Part shown: positions 8,458-19,659 of the stretch, one piece after another
Layout: each line of letters opens with the position of its first letter
Numbering within the stretch: the first letter of the stretch is position 1
NCBI GenBank assembly: GCA_016861025.1
Contig: BOKO01000009.1
Span: forward strand, 1-64,000
DNA from: Chloroflexota bacterium
GTDB lineage: Bacteria; Chloroflexota; Anaerolineae; Caldilineales; Caldilineaceae
Length of the DNA: 64,000 nucleotides
Direction: 5' to 3'
Made by a program: the position numbers and the translations under genes
The notes under the pieces: model-generated
Database searches by the model: none
What the model was told of the DNA's origin: nothing
The model's input: the letters and a program-made list of their open reading frames with translations, nothing else

Positions 8458-10728
8458 ATGCGGCGAGGAATGTTTGCGGCTATCTTTGCGTTGATCGTGG
8501 GGTTGGCTGCGCTGGCGCCGATGGCAGGCGCAACGACGGGGACAGCATCGGCGGCTACTGCACCGGGACGGCTGTTGACCTTTGGCGTGCTCGACGAACG
8601 CAACATCTGGGTGTTGACCGACAGCGCGCTGCTGTTGAGCGACGATGACGGCGCAAGCTGGCGCGAGATCACCCCTCCAACGCTAACGGCTGATCGACTG
8701 ACCGCAGCAGCATTTCTCGACGCGCAAACCGGCTGGACGGCGCACATCAGCGAGGGGGAGCCAGGCGCAATTGTGATGGCGGCGACGACCGACGGCGGCC
8801 ACACATGGCAGGTCAGCGGGCATCGATTGCTGTCCGCCGACGATCCTGCTGCGCGGATAAGTCGGCTTTCCCTTTTCTGGCGTGATGCGACGCACGGCTG
8901 GCTGATGCTGCGCCAGGCGACAAGCAGCAACTTCAATCTCGGCGCGCTCTTTCGTACGCAGGACGGCGGCGCAAGCTGGCGCCAGGTTGAAGCGCCGGGC
9001 GGTCATCCTGTCGTATTCGTGACGCCATCAATCGGCTGGACGGCGGGCGGCCCCAACGGTGATACGCTGTTCCGCAGCGACGACGGCGGCGCAAGCTGGC
9101 GCGTCCAACCGCTGCCCTACCCCGACAACGCAGCGCCAGGTCAACGCCATCATCTCCCCTTGCGTTTCAGCCCCGATGGACGGCAGGGTGTGGCGGAGGT
9201 GGCGACGCTCACGTCAGCCACCCAGCGCCGCCACTACTACGTGACAGAGGATGGCGGCGACGCCTGGTCATTGGTTGAGGAGCCCGCACCGACCGCCGCC
9301 GATCGCTGGCGACTCGATACCGCAACCAATGCATTGCTGCGCACTGACGACAATGGTCGCTCCTGGCAGCCGGTGCTGGCTGGCGCTGTGTCGCCGATGC
9401 GCCCTGCCAGTATCGAACGCGCTGCCACCGCCGCCGTCGCCGGTTCACCCGATGCACGCACGGCGCGCTTCGACGGTCACGGCTTCGACATGTGCGAACT
9501 GGGCGGCGAAGAGGACCTGCGCCGCTGGCTCGAAGCCAGCCCCTACCGCGCCGTCAATCTCTACATCGGCGGCGCGTTGCGGGCGTGCGCCAACAATGCG
9601 CTCGACGCGCTGCTGCTCGAATCGCTGAGCGTACAGGGTTGGACATTTATTCCGACATGGGTGGGGCCGCAGGCGCCCTGCACCCGCTTCCGCGAGCGAT
9701 TCGACTTTGACCCTGCGGTTGCCTTCAGCCAGGGGCGCGCCGAAGCAGAAAAGGCGCTGCAGAGGGCGCGTGAATTGGGTCTGGCGGAGGCTGACGGATC
9801 AGGCACGGTGATCTACTATGACCTGGAAGCCTACGAGGGTCAGGACGCGGCGTGTGTCGAGGCTTCGCGCGCCTTTGTCGCCGGTTGGACGCAACGCATC
9901 CACGAAAGCAAAAGCTATGCGGGTCTCTATGCGCTGGCGTGCAACCCGCCGATCGCTCGCTACGCCGACCTTTCTTCCCCACCCGACGCGGTCTGGTTTG
10001 CGGCATGGAATCGCACAAGCTTCGACCCAACGATGACAGTCTGGAATATCCCCCCAACCTGCCTGCCGCCGACGCTGTGGATAAACCAACAGCGCATCCG
10101 CCAGTATACGGGCAGCCACAACGAAACGTGGGGCGGCGTCACCTTCGAGATAGACAGCAATGTGCTCGAAAGCATTGTCGCCGACCTGAGTGGTGTGGTG
10201 CAACCGCCGGTGACGGTGATCGTGGAGACGCCCACGCTCTCGCCAGCCTACAACGAGGCAACGGCGTGCGAGGACGGATGGCATCGCTTCACGAATGTGC
10301 GCGGCTATCCGACTCATCTGGCGGTCAGCCAGCCGCTTGGCGCCACAATCCCGCCGCTCAACTACGGCGTCTGGCAACCGACGTTGTCGATCACTGGAAC
10401 CTATCGCGTTGAGGCGTTGATTGCCAGCCACGGCGCGGTCGAGTTTCCGTGTCGCGACCTGACATTGGGGCCGGATACGCGGCGGGCGCGCTACACCATC
10501 TATCACCACGGCGGCGCCACGACGACCGAGGGCGATCAGTTGCCGCTCAACGACGCCTGGCTGCGGTTGGGCAGCTATCCATTTACAGCGGGCGTGGATG
10601 GTCTTGTTTATTTGGACGCCGCAGTTGCGGATCATCCGCGGCTGGTGTCGTTCAGCGCGATGCGATTTACGCTGGAATTTGAGGGGTTGTTAGAAAACCG
10701 GCTCTATCTGCCGGTCGTGCAGCGATAA
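8458..10728 (+). CDS. Secreted Asp-box propeller / DUF1906 glycoside hydrolase-like protein
   Basis: 756 residues with a signal peptide (about 1-26). Residues 35-300 contain six Asp-box (BNR-like) motifs of the form S/T-x-D-x-G-x-x-W (DDGASW, TDGGHTW, QDGGASW, DDGGASW, EDGGDAW, DDNGRSW), indicating a YCF48-like or sialidase-like beta-propeller. Residues 335-580 form a DUF1906 domain (Rv2525c-like TIM barrel; GHGFDMCELGGEEDLRRWL, YYDLEAYEG). A later domain (about 600-745) resembles the golvesin C-terminal-like beta-sandwich. The protein ends LYLPVVQR, the YLPLV-type tail I associate with secreted Chloroflexota proteins. Probably a cell-wall or polysaccharide-acting exoprotein (inference). Confidence 0.8.
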   Translation: MRRGMFAAIFALIVGLAALAPMAGATTGTASAATAPGRLLTFGVLDERNIWVLTDSALLLSDDDGASWREITPPTLTADRLTAAAFLDAQTGWTAHISEGEPGAIVMAATTDGGHTWQVSGHRLLSADDPAARISRLSLFWRDATHGWLMLRQATSSNFNLGALFRTQDGGASWRQVEAPGGHPVVFVTPSIGWTAGGPNGDTLFRSDDGGASWRVQPLPYPDNAAPGQRHHLPLRFSPDGRQGVAEVATLTSATQRRHYYVTEDGGDAWSLVEEPAPTAADRWRLDTATNALLRTDDNGRSWQPVLAGAVSPMRPASIERAATAAVAGSPDARTARFDGHGFDMCELGGEEDLRRWLEASPYRAVNLYIGGALRACANNALDALLLESLSVQGWTFIPTWVGPQAPCTRFRERFDFDPAVAFSQGRAEAEKALQRARELGLAEADGSGTVIYYDLEAYEGQDAACVEASRAFVAGWTQRIHESKSYAGLYALACNPPIARYADLSSPPDAVWFAAWNRTSFDPTMTVWNIPPTCLPPTLWINQQRIRQYTGSHNETWGGVTFEIDSNVLESIVADLSGVVQPPVTVIVETPTLSPAYNEATACEDGWHRFTNVRGYPTHLAVSQPLGATIPPLNYGVWQPTLSITGTYRVEALIASHGAVEFPCRDLTLGPDTRRARYTIYHHGGATTTEGDQLPLNDAWLRLGSYPFTAGVDGLVYLDAAVADHPRLVSFSAMRFTLEFEGLLENRLYLPVVQR

Positions 10729-10732
10729 AAAA

Positions 10733-10761
10733 AGCGGGGGCGGTCTGAGACTGCCCCCGCT
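10733..10761 (-). terminator. Intrinsic terminator of clpC
   Basis: A 13-bp stem (10733-10745 / 10749-10761, one G-T wobble) with a 3-nt loop. On the minus strand it is followed by a run of seven T, which fits termination of the ClpC transcript whose stop is at 10807. It lies between convergent genes. Confidence 0.8.
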
Positions 10762-10780
10762 CACTGGTTCGGACAGAAAC

Positions 10781-10799
10781 GTGCGGTCTCAGACCGCAC
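10781..10799. repeat. 9-bp inverted repeat next to the clpC terminator
   Basis: GTGCGGTCT and AGACCGCAC surround a single C. The core GCGGTCT is shared with the neighbouring terminator stem (10733-10761), so the two hairpins look related, perhaps copies of one small repeat. Confidence 0.5.
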
Positions 10800-10806
10800 C
10801 TGCTCC

Positions 10807-13308
<2,502 letters not shown>

Positions 13309-13437
13309 GATGAATCATGTCTCCTGAATAGGTTTGTTCCCTATTCTGTTGTATCGTTGATCGAACGATTTTGAGCGTAACCAGGATTCCGAACAGACAT
13401 ATCTCTAACATAACGCAAAGAGTGTTGCGTGTTTCAT

Positions 13438-13481
13438 GTTGCGTGTTGCGTGCATTTGGTGGTGAGCACGCAACACGCAAC
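13438..13481. repeat. GTTGCGT heptanucleotide hairpin
   Basis: Perfect 16-bp inverted repeat (13438-13453 / 13466-13481) with a 12-nt loop. The arms are tandem copies of the heptamer GTTGCGT, and one more degenerate copy lies just upstream (13422-13431). It sits immediately before the stop of the baeRF gene, between it and clpC, both on the minus strand. It is a third sequence family of the heptamer arrays found elsewhere in the window. Confidence 0.8.
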
Positions 13482-13485
13482 TCAC

Positions 13486-14571
13486 TCACCAGCGCGTCAA
13501 CGCACCGATCTTGCCAGCTTGCGCCAGACCCGGATGCTGATCGACCAGCGTCACCCCAATCGACTGCACCAGGGCGCGACGCAGCGTGCTTTCGACGGCG
13601 TCGGGCAAGTCCTGGATGCGCCCGCTTGCCAGGTCACCCTCCTCGGTCAATTCGAGCACAATCAGACCGCTGTCAACAAAGCGATAAGCGTGTTGGCTAT
13701 AGTCAGCCAGCGCCACGACATGGTGCGCGCGGCCATGTTGCACTGCGGTCAAGGTGTCGACCAGCCCAAGCACGGCGGCGCCGCCCTGTTGCGCTGTGGC
13801 AAGCACCAGGTCAGCCATCATCTGTGATTCTTTCTCCTCAGCCTTTGCCGCCAGTTCCAACGCCTTGTCGCGAATGTCCGAATGGCTGGCGTTGGCGTCG
13901 GCGTTGAATTGACCGATGACCATGGTGCGCAGCCGGTTGCTCAACAGTTCCTTGAAGCGCGCCACATTTTTCTCTGTGCCAGCTAAGATCAAACGGCGCG
14001 TGCCGGTCTCGCGATAAAATTCTTCCGCCATTTCCGCCGCCTCTTGCAGGTTGCGTCGCGCCTGCGCCGCCTCATGACGTTGATAGCGCGGGTTCGCCCA
14101 ACCGCCAGAGCGATGCAGCTTAACCTCTTCGCCAAGGTAGCCATCAGCGGCTTCCAACACACCCATGTTGAAGAGGTACAGACGGGCGCCCTCTTGATCG
14201 ACATGCACGACGCCACAGCGTTCGTAGGTGTCGAGCAAACGCGCCAGCTGTCGAACATAGGGACGGAAGCTCACAAACACGGTGTCTTCGACGGGGACGG
14301 CGAAACTCTGCGCCCACCAGAAGTCTTTGGCCGCACAACTGAAGAGCACAACCCCACGCCCAGTGCGGTTGTACCCCATCTCGATATAGTTCTGGACGCG
14401 GCGCACATCCTCCGGGTTGGCGCCGTCCGCTTTCTCCAACAGATTACGCAGCGCCAGCTTATACTTTTCTACGGTGCGGCGATGCGGATCGACGTTAAGA
14501 TAGACGCTGAGAACAGGGCTATCGTGGCTTTCGAACTCTACAGCCTGGCGTACATCGTAGTCAGTTAGCAT
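13486..14571 (-). CDS. baeRF-type protein (bacterial archaeo-eukaryotic release factor-like)
   Basis: 361 residues. The start at 14571 is set by GGAGGT 6 nt upstream; a longer open frame to 14820 lacks support. The arrangement fits the baeRF/host-attachment-like superfamily related to eRF1 and Vms1: an N-terminal alpha/beta domain (SVYLNVDPHRRT), a central RNase H-like eRF1 domain 2 segment (GVVHVDQEGARLYLFNMG, then RRLILAGTEKNVARFKELL), and a C-terminal L7Ae-like domain (AVLGLVDTLTAVQHGRAHHVVA). Such proteins are thought to act on stalled ribosomes or in defence, but no role is proven for this subfamily. Confidence 0.7.
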   Translation of the reverse strand: MLTDYDVRQAVEFESHDSPVLSVYLNVDPHRRTVEKYKLALRNLLEKADGANPEDVRRVQNYIEMGYNRTGRGVVLFSCAAKDFWWAQSFAVPVEDTVFVSFRPYVRQLARLLDTYERCGVVHVDQEGARLYLFNMGVLEAADGYLGEEVKLHRSGGWANPRYQRHEAAQARRNLQEAAEMAEEFYRETGTRRLILAGTEKNVARFKELLSNRLRTMVIGQFNADANASHSDIRDKALELAAKAEEKESQMMADLVLATAQQGGAAVLGLVDTLTAVQHGRAHHVVALADYSQHAYRFVDSGLIVLELTEEGDLASGRIQDLPDAVESTLRRALVQSIGVTLVDQHPGLAQAGKIGALTRW

Positions 14572-14759
14572 TGAGACACCTCCGGTTTGAATGGAGTCGA
14601 GAGAAAGGAAACAACAAGGTTTACCCATGGCGCAGGCAAACAGGCAAACGAGGAGCCACCCAACGCCATCGTATGCTTCTACACTATCACGCTTCGTGAT
14701 CTGCGTCAACGGCTTTGAAAGGTTGAGAGATTGGAGAGTGGATATCGAGATTCGGGCAT

Positions 14760-14792
14760 TGGCTTCCAGGAAACTTGATGCTTCCTGGAAGC
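14760..14792. repeat. 12-bp inverted repeat
   Basis: The arms GGCTTCCAGGAA and TTCCTGGAAGCC enclose a 9-nt loop, just past the end of the GH78 gene (stop at 14814 on the minus strand). It may act as a terminator or mRNA 3'-end stabiliser, but no T tract follows. A short AGATTGG-type fragment lies next to it at about 14730. Confidence 0.6.
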
Positions 14793-14813
14793 CTGTCAAG
14801 ATGGGTGAGTGGG

Positions 14814-17483
14814 TCACCACTGAAACGTGTATTCGCCAGCGCCAACCTCGATGACGACGCAGCCCGCCTCCTGACGCGGATTGGCGCAGCCTGGCGCGTC
14901 AGCCAGCGCGACGCCACTCTCTGTAACCGCCTCGATCCGCGCGTCAGGCAGTTTTACCAGCGCCGCGCCATTGGCGGGAACAGCAACTTTCAGCATCATG
15001 CCGTCACCTTCACGCGACCAGTCCACGGCGTACCGGCCCACCATGCTCTGCAAACTGGTCTTTGCCCATGTGATCCCATCGCCCGGTTGCGGCGCAACGA
15101 TGGCGCGTGTAAAGCCCGGATGCGCCGGATCGACCTCCAGCCCGCCGAGCGTGCGATACATCCACGATCCCACGGCGCCATAAGCGTAGTGATTGAACGA
15201 GTTCATGCTTGGCGTCTGGAAGCTGCCGTCTGGCTTCTGCCCGTCCCAGCGCTCCCAGATCGTCGTTGCGCCCTGTGTGACTGGGAAAAGCCACGACGGA
15301 TAGCTCTCTTGCAAGAGCAGCGCGTAGGCGACATCGAGCTGACCAAAGCGTTCGAGCACGTGGCAGAGATAAGGTGTGCCGAGGAAGCCGGTCGACAGGT
15401 GCATCTCACGGCGACGGATGTCGGCGACCAGCCGGCGCACCGCCTCGCCGCGCATCGCTTCGGGCAGCAGGTCGAACATCAGCGCCAGCACGTAGGCGGT
15501 CTGCGTGTTGGAAGCCAGCCGCCCTGCCGGCGTGAGAAACTCCTGTTGGAACGCGGCGACGATGCGCCCGTGCAGGTCACGGTAGTGCGCGGCGTCGTCC
15601 GTCTTGCCGAGCACAGCGGCGATCTTTGCCAGCAGTTCGGTCGAGTAGGCGTAAAATGCCGTGCCGATCAACATCACATCGGTTAAGCCAAAGACCAAAC
15701 CGTCGATGCCAGTGTCGAGCGCCAGCCAGTCGCCAAAGTGAAAGCCGTAGCCAAAGAAGAGTTCGTTGTCGCCGTTGGCGCGCATATACTCGACCCACGC
15801 CTTCATGCTGGCGTATTGCTCGGCGAGGATGCGTGTGTCGCCGTAGCGCTGGTAGAGCGTCCACGGCACGATGATGGCGGCGTCGCCCCAGCCGGTGGCG
15901 CCGGCGGCAGACCACGGCAGCTTTTGCAGTACATCGGGCACGACATGAGGCACCGCGCCGTCGGCGTGCTGGTCGAGCGCCAGGTCGCGCAGCCACTTGG
16001 TCATGAAAGGCGCGATCTGGTAGTTGAACGCGGCGGTGCTGGCAAAGACCTGTGCGTCGCCCGTCCAACCAAGCCGCTCGTCGCGCTGCGGGCAGTCGGT
16101 TGGCACGTCGAGAAAATTGCCCTTCTGTCCCCACACGATGTTGTGCTGAAGCTGGTTGAGCAGCGGATGAGAGCAGGCAAACTCGCCCGTCGGCGCCATA
16201 TCCGAGTGCAGCACGACCGCGGTCACGTCCTCCGGCGTCAGCTCGCCCGGATAGCCGGTGACGCCGAGATAGCGGAAGCCGTGGAAGGTGAAGGTCGGTT
16301 CATAGACTTCCTCGTCGTCGCCCTTGAGGGTGTACTCGTCGGTCTGCTGCGCCGAACGCAGATTCTCGGTGTAGAGATTGCCGTCCGGCTGCAGCACTTC
16401 GGCGTGACGCAGGCGCACCGTCTGTCCGGCCTCGCCGCGCATCCGAATGCGCACACCGCCGACCAGATTCTGTCCGAAGTCGACGATCGTTTCGCCCTCC
16501 GGAGAGACGGTGATGGCGCGCGCAGATAGTTCCTCGATTGGGCGCACCGGCGGGCCATTTTGCGCCACCAACGCCGCCGTGGGCGCAGGCAGCGTGCGCA
16601 CGCCCGCCCAATCACGGTCGAGATAGCCGGCGCGATCCCAGCCGGGGCGTTCACGGCGGGCGTCGTAGACCTCGCCGTTGTAAAGGTCGGAGGTGCGGAT
16701 GGGGCCCAGCGCCGCACGCCACGCCTCGTCGCTGGTGATAATCTCTTCGGCGCCATCGGCGAAGGTCACGTGGAGCTGCAGCAGCAGCGCCAGCCGGTCG
16801 CCGTAGGTGTTGCGCTGCCCCTGAAAACCGAGGAAGCCGCGATACCAACCGTCGCCAAGCAAAACCCCCACCGCATTGTCGCCCGCCGTCAGCATTTTGG
16901 TGACATCGTAAGTCTGATATTGAATGCGATGCTCATAGGTCGTCCAGCCCGGCGTGAAGCGCCAGTCGCTCACACGCTGTCCGTTGAGCCGCGCTTCGTA
17001 GACGCCGAGGCTGGTGACGTAGAGCCGGGCGGTGACCGGCGTCTCCTTGAGCGTGAACTTGCGGCGCAGCATCGGCGCTGGCTGCGAAGTGGTCACATCT
17101 TCGTCCCAATCTGGCGTGATCCATGTTGCTCTCCAGTCGCTGGCGTCGAGCAGACCCATTTCCCAGAAGGCGGGCGCGCTCCATGCCGAGGGCTGGTCGT
17201 CCTCGTCCCACACACGCACCTGCCACCAGCAACGCTGGCGCGAACGCAGCGCGGGTCCCGCATAGGGGTGATGAGCGTTTTCGCTGCCAGCGGTCTTGCC
17301 AGTGTCCCAGAGATAGCGCCTCTGGCTCAGGTCATCGGCGGAGGCGGCGACGGCGATCTGCCAGGCGGTCTGGCGTGCGCCGCGTTTGGACGAATGTAGC
17401 GTCCAGCCGAGCCGCGGCTGGCGCACGTCAATGCCGATGGGATTGGCGGCGTATTCGCAGTGTAGATTGGTGATGTCAAGCAT
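14814..17483 (-). CDS. GH78 alpha-L-rhamnosidase
   Basis: 889 residues, the normal length for family GH78. It releases terminal alpha-L-rhamnose from glycosides or polysaccharides. Domains: an N-terminal fibronectin-like domain (1-110, NPIGIDVRQPRLGWTL), a beta-sandwich carbohydrate-binding domain (about 140-300, ARLYVTSLGVYEARLNGQRV), the (alpha/alpha)6 catalytic barrel (about 420-790), and a C-terminal beta-sandwich. The catalytic-region motif DVPTDCPQRDERLGWTGD is intact. No signal peptide, so it is probably cytoplasmic. AGGAG is 11 nt upstream of the ATG. No transporter or rhamnose-catabolism gene is beside it. Confidence 0.92.
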   Translation of the reverse strand: MLDITNLHCEYAANPIGIDVRQPRLGWTLHSSKRGARQTAWQIAVAASADDLSQRRYLWDTGKTAGSENAHHPYAGPALRSRQRCWWQVRVWDEDDQPSAWSAPAFWEMGLLDASDWRATWITPDWDEDVTTSQPAPMLRRKFTLKETPVTARLYVTSLGVYEARLNGQRVSDWRFTPGWTTYEHRIQYQTYDVTKMLTAGDNAVGVLLGDGWYRGFLGFQGQRNTYGDRLALLLQLHVTFADGAEEIITSDEAWRAALGPIRTSDLYNGEVYDARRERPGWDRAGYLDRDWAGVRTLPAPTAALVAQNGPPVRPIEELSARAITVSPEGETIVDFGQNLVGGVRIRMRGEAGQTVRLRHAEVLQPDGNLYTENLRSAQQTDEYTLKGDDEEVYEPTFTFHGFRYLGVTGYPGELTPEDVTAVVLHSDMAPTGEFACSHPLLNQLQHNIVWGQKGNFLDVPTDCPQRDERLGWTGDAQVFASTAAFNYQIAPFMTKWLRDLALDQHADGAVPHVVPDVLQKLPWSAAGATGWGDAAIIVPWTLYQRYGDTRILAEQYASMKAWVEYMRANGDNELFFGYGFHFGDWLALDTGIDGLVFGLTDVMLIGTAFYAYSTELLAKIAAVLGKTDDAAHYRDLHGRIVAAFQQEFLTPAGRLASNTQTAYVLALMFDLLPEAMRGEAVRRLVADIRRREMHLSTGFLGTPYLCHVLERFGQLDVAYALLLQESYPSWLFPVTQGATTIWERWDGQKPDGSFQTPSMNSFNHYAYGAVGSWMYRTLGGLEVDPAHPGFTRAIVAPQPGDGITWAKTSLQSMVGRYAVDWSREGDGMMLKVAVPANGAALVKLPDARIEAVTESGVALADAPGCANPRQEAGCVVIEVGAGEYTFQW

Positions 17484-17552
17484 GTGGAACTTCTCCTGTA
17501 CTTGATGGTTGATAGGGTGGGCGTTGCTCAGAAACGTGATCTTTTGCCGCGC

Positions 17553-18380
17553 CTACATAGATGGCCATTTCCCTGGGAAATAGGCTGCCGCTTTGTCAGT
17601 AAGCAAATGACTCGGATTGGCTGGAAGCGGTTCCAGCCGAAATGTGTTCGACATCCACAGCGCCTGGGATATATGCGGATAATACTTGAGTTGACCGCCG
17701 GAATGACCGTACCACTCGAGGAGCACGCCTTTGTCATCACAGCCAATCAACCGTCTGCCTGCAACTGACCACTTCAGAGCGGCTGCATCCGGCAGATGGA
17801 TCGGAAATTGCAGAAGAAGATACTCTCCACTCTGCGAATCCCACAGGAGATTCAGGTAAAACGACTTCTCCTGCGAAATCCGCCCATAAACTGACGATGT
17901 AGCGGCTTTGTGCCAGCCTTCGACCACAGTCAGCAGAACTGCACCAATCAATGCTGGGGCGCTCATGTAGTTGTCTTCATTCAACCTAGTCTGCCGTTTG
18001 ATCGTATCCCAGAACTCCCCAGATGCGTTTGCGACCTCAATACTTGCACGCCCTTGCTTCGTTACTTTGCGAAGTTCGCTGCGCATCTTGCATGAGATGC
18101 CAATGCGTTCTTCGTCGGTATGTTGGTCACCTAACACGACATCGTAGATGAACTTGCTCTCGGTGCCGATTCCGCCTAGTGCTGCCGCAACCGATCGCTC
18201 GAAATCGCGCCACCCTGGCAGCGTGATGGCGTTATTCTGTTCCATCCACTGTCGCCCACGCTTGCTCTTTGGAACTAGCATACCGCTGCCATCTTGGTAG
18301 GTGCTGAGGATCAAACGCAGCCGTTCCAGCTCATTAAAGGTTGGTTGTCTATCGACAAATGGCGTCATCAACTTACTCAT
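17553..18380 (-). CDS. Candidate type II restriction endonuclease
   Basis: 275 residues. I do not recognise the exact family; the call rests on its position beside an XRE controller and a D12-class DNA methylase. A possible PD-(D/E)XK-like core is E61, D80 in FIYDVVL and K98 in IGISCK, with Ser at the usual acidic position. The start at 18380 overlaps the controller stop by 8 nt (ATGAGTAA), the coupling typical of controller-endonuclease pairs; an ATG at 18368 is an alternative. Base composition is visibly less GC-rich than in flanking genes, which suggests transfer. The recognition site is unknown. Confidence 0.65.
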   Translation of the reverse strand: MSKLMTPFVDRQPTFNELERLRLILSTYQDGSGMLVPKSKRGRQWMEQNNAITLPGWRDFERSVAAALGGIGTESKFIYDVVLGDQHTDEERIGISCKMRSELRKVTKQGRASIEVANASGEFWDTIKRQTRLNEDNYMSAPALIGAVLLTVVEGWHKAATSSVYGRISQEKSFYLNLLWDSQSGEYLLLQFPIHLPDAAALKWSVAGRRLIGCDDKGVLLEWYGHSGGQLKYYPHISQALWMSNTFRLEPLPANPSHLLTDKAAAYFPGKWPSM

Positions 18381-18618
18381 TCTTGCGCAGTTTTGATGAA
18401 GAAAGGTCAACCTCAATCTGATCCCGCAATAGTTGATCTGTCGATACGTCGAACAGATCTGCAATTTTGAGAACTAGAAGCGCCGTCGGCATCTTTCTGC
18501 CCGCTTCGATTTCGGTGACGTAGCTGTGGCTCTGATAGCCTAGTTTCTTTGCAAGCTCAGAAAGTGTTAGACTGTGATGAATCCGTAGAGCGTGCAATTT
18601 CTCGCCAAAACGTTTCAT
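18373..18618 (-). CDS. XRE-family controller protein of the R-M unit
   Basis: 81 residues with a helix-turn-helix of the Cro/C1 (HTH_3) type: residues 3-60, LHALRIHHSLTLSELAKKLG then SYVTEIEAGRKMPTALLVLK. Small XRE proteins in this position act as C proteins. They bind a palindrome between the divergent C-R and M promoters, delaying endonuclease expression until the host is methylated. The perfect palindrome at 18672-18690 lies 54 bp upstream of its ATG. No strong ribosome binding site is seen. Confidence 0.8.
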   Translation of the reverse strand: MKRFGEKLHALRIHHSLTLSELAKKLGYQSHSYVTEIEAGRKMPTALLVLKIADLFDVSTDQLLRDQIEVDLSSSKLRKNE

Positions 18619-18643
18619 TAATGTTCAAAGTGCTCCGTAACAC

Positions 18644-18672
18644 TTGACAGAGACTAATCGATATGATAGATT
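18644..18672 (+). promoter_or_regulatory. Promoter of the DNA methylase gene
   Basis: TTGACA at 18644-18649 and TAGATT at 18667-18672 are separated by 17 bp, giving a consensus-like promoter about 40 bp upstream of the methylase ATG. The -10 abuts the palindromic operator, so a bound controller would block it. Confidence 0.6.
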
Positions 18673-18690
18673 TGTCTCTAATAGAGACAA
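18672..18690. promoter_or_regulatory. Palindromic controller operator (C-box-like)
   Basis: TTGTCTCTA and TAGAGACAA are perfect inverted arms around one A. A further AGAGAC half-site occurs at 18650-18655. The palindrome lies in the short divergent region between controller and methylase genes, overlapping the methylase -10 and, on the other strand, a TTGTCT element that could be the -35 of the controller promoter. Confidence 0.7.
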
Positions 18691-18712
18691 CAGCAAAAAC
18701 TGGAGTGATCCA

Positions 18713-19609
18713 ATGGGTGCCAGCGTTTCGGCGCAACAGACAGCAAAACCGATTAACAGCCCATTCAAGTGGGCGGGCGGCAAATCTCGTCTCAGAAAAT
18801 ATGTGATCTCCTTGATCCCGCCCCATTCGTGTTACGTCGAACCATTCTGTGGTGCAGCCTGGGTGCTGTTTGGCAAGCCACGCAGCGATGTAGAGGTGAT
18901 CAACGACATCGACAACGAGTTGGTGACGTTCTTCCGGGTTGTCAAGGACAAGCCAGAAGAACTGATCAAGTCCTTCGATTTCACGTTGGTTGCACGTGCA
19001 GAATACGAACGTCTGGCTGCGCTGGACCCGGTCACTTTGACCGATGTCGAACGCGCGCATCGGTTCTACTACCTGATCATGGCGGGTTGGGGCGGCGAAT
19101 CCAACTACCCGCGTTTTCAAACCAGCATCTCCGATGGTGGGCATGGCAACCGCCTGATCGGCGCAGTGAAACACTTACATGACAGGATTATGCCTGTTTA
19201 TCTAAGGCTGCAGACAGTCATTATTGAGAACTTACCGTGGCAGCAGTGCATCGACAAGTATGACCGCAGCCAGACGTTGTTCTATGTAGACCCTCCATAT
19301 CCTGAGAATGGCGTCAACTACAAACACAATATGCGCAGTTGGGAAGAACATCGAGAACTGGCGATTCGACTGGCAAAGGCAAAAGCCAAGTGGATTGTAT
19401 CATCCTATGATACAGCCGAGGTAAGGGCATTGTTCGATGGATTCAACTTCCTTTCAGTTAGAGCCTACTCAGGTATGAAGGCAAGGAAGAATGGTTCCGA
19501 ACGAGTGCTGAATGAAGAAGTGCTCATTACGAACTTCCCCATCGACGGCAACCTCTCCCTATTTGCGCTGAATCTGGACAGCAACGGGAATCCAGACGAC
19601 GATGATTAA
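18713..19609 (+). CDS. DNA adenine methylase, D12 (Dam-like) class
   Basis: 298 residues. An N6-adenine methyltransferase of the alpha (D12) class using S-adenosylmethionine. The order is FKWAGGK (residues 18-24, motif X), VEPFCGAAWVLF (motif I), a target-recognition region in the middle, and DPPY at residue 193 (motif IV, catalytic). The start at 18713 has GGAG 8 nt upstream; a TTG-initiated longer frame would begin inside the promoter -35 and is less likely. It is divergent from the controller/endonuclease pair and protects the host from it. Confidence 0.9.
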   Translation: MGASVSAQQTAKPINSPFKWAGGKSRLRKYVISLIPPHSCYVEPFCGAAWVLFGKPRSDVEVINDIDNELVTFFRVVKDKPEELIKSFDFTLVARAEYERLAALDPVTLTDVERAHRFYYLIMAGWGGESNYPRFQTSISDGGHGNRLIGAVKHLHDRIMPVYLRLQTVIIENLPWQQCIDKYDRSQTLFYVDPPYPENGVNYKHNMRSWEEHRELAIRLAKAKAKWIVSSYDTAEVRALFDGFNFLSVRAYSGMKARKNGSERVLNEEVLITNFPIDGNLSLFALNLDSNGNPDDDD

Positions 19610-19659
19610 ACCCCAAAACGTGTGACGGAGCCGACTCCTTCGCGATTAGCTGGCTGGCC

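Noticed and set aside
14572..14820. 83-codon N-terminal extension of the baeRF-type protein
   Set aside because: The ATG at 14571 has a strong GGAGGT; the extension lacks similarity and contains repeat fragments.
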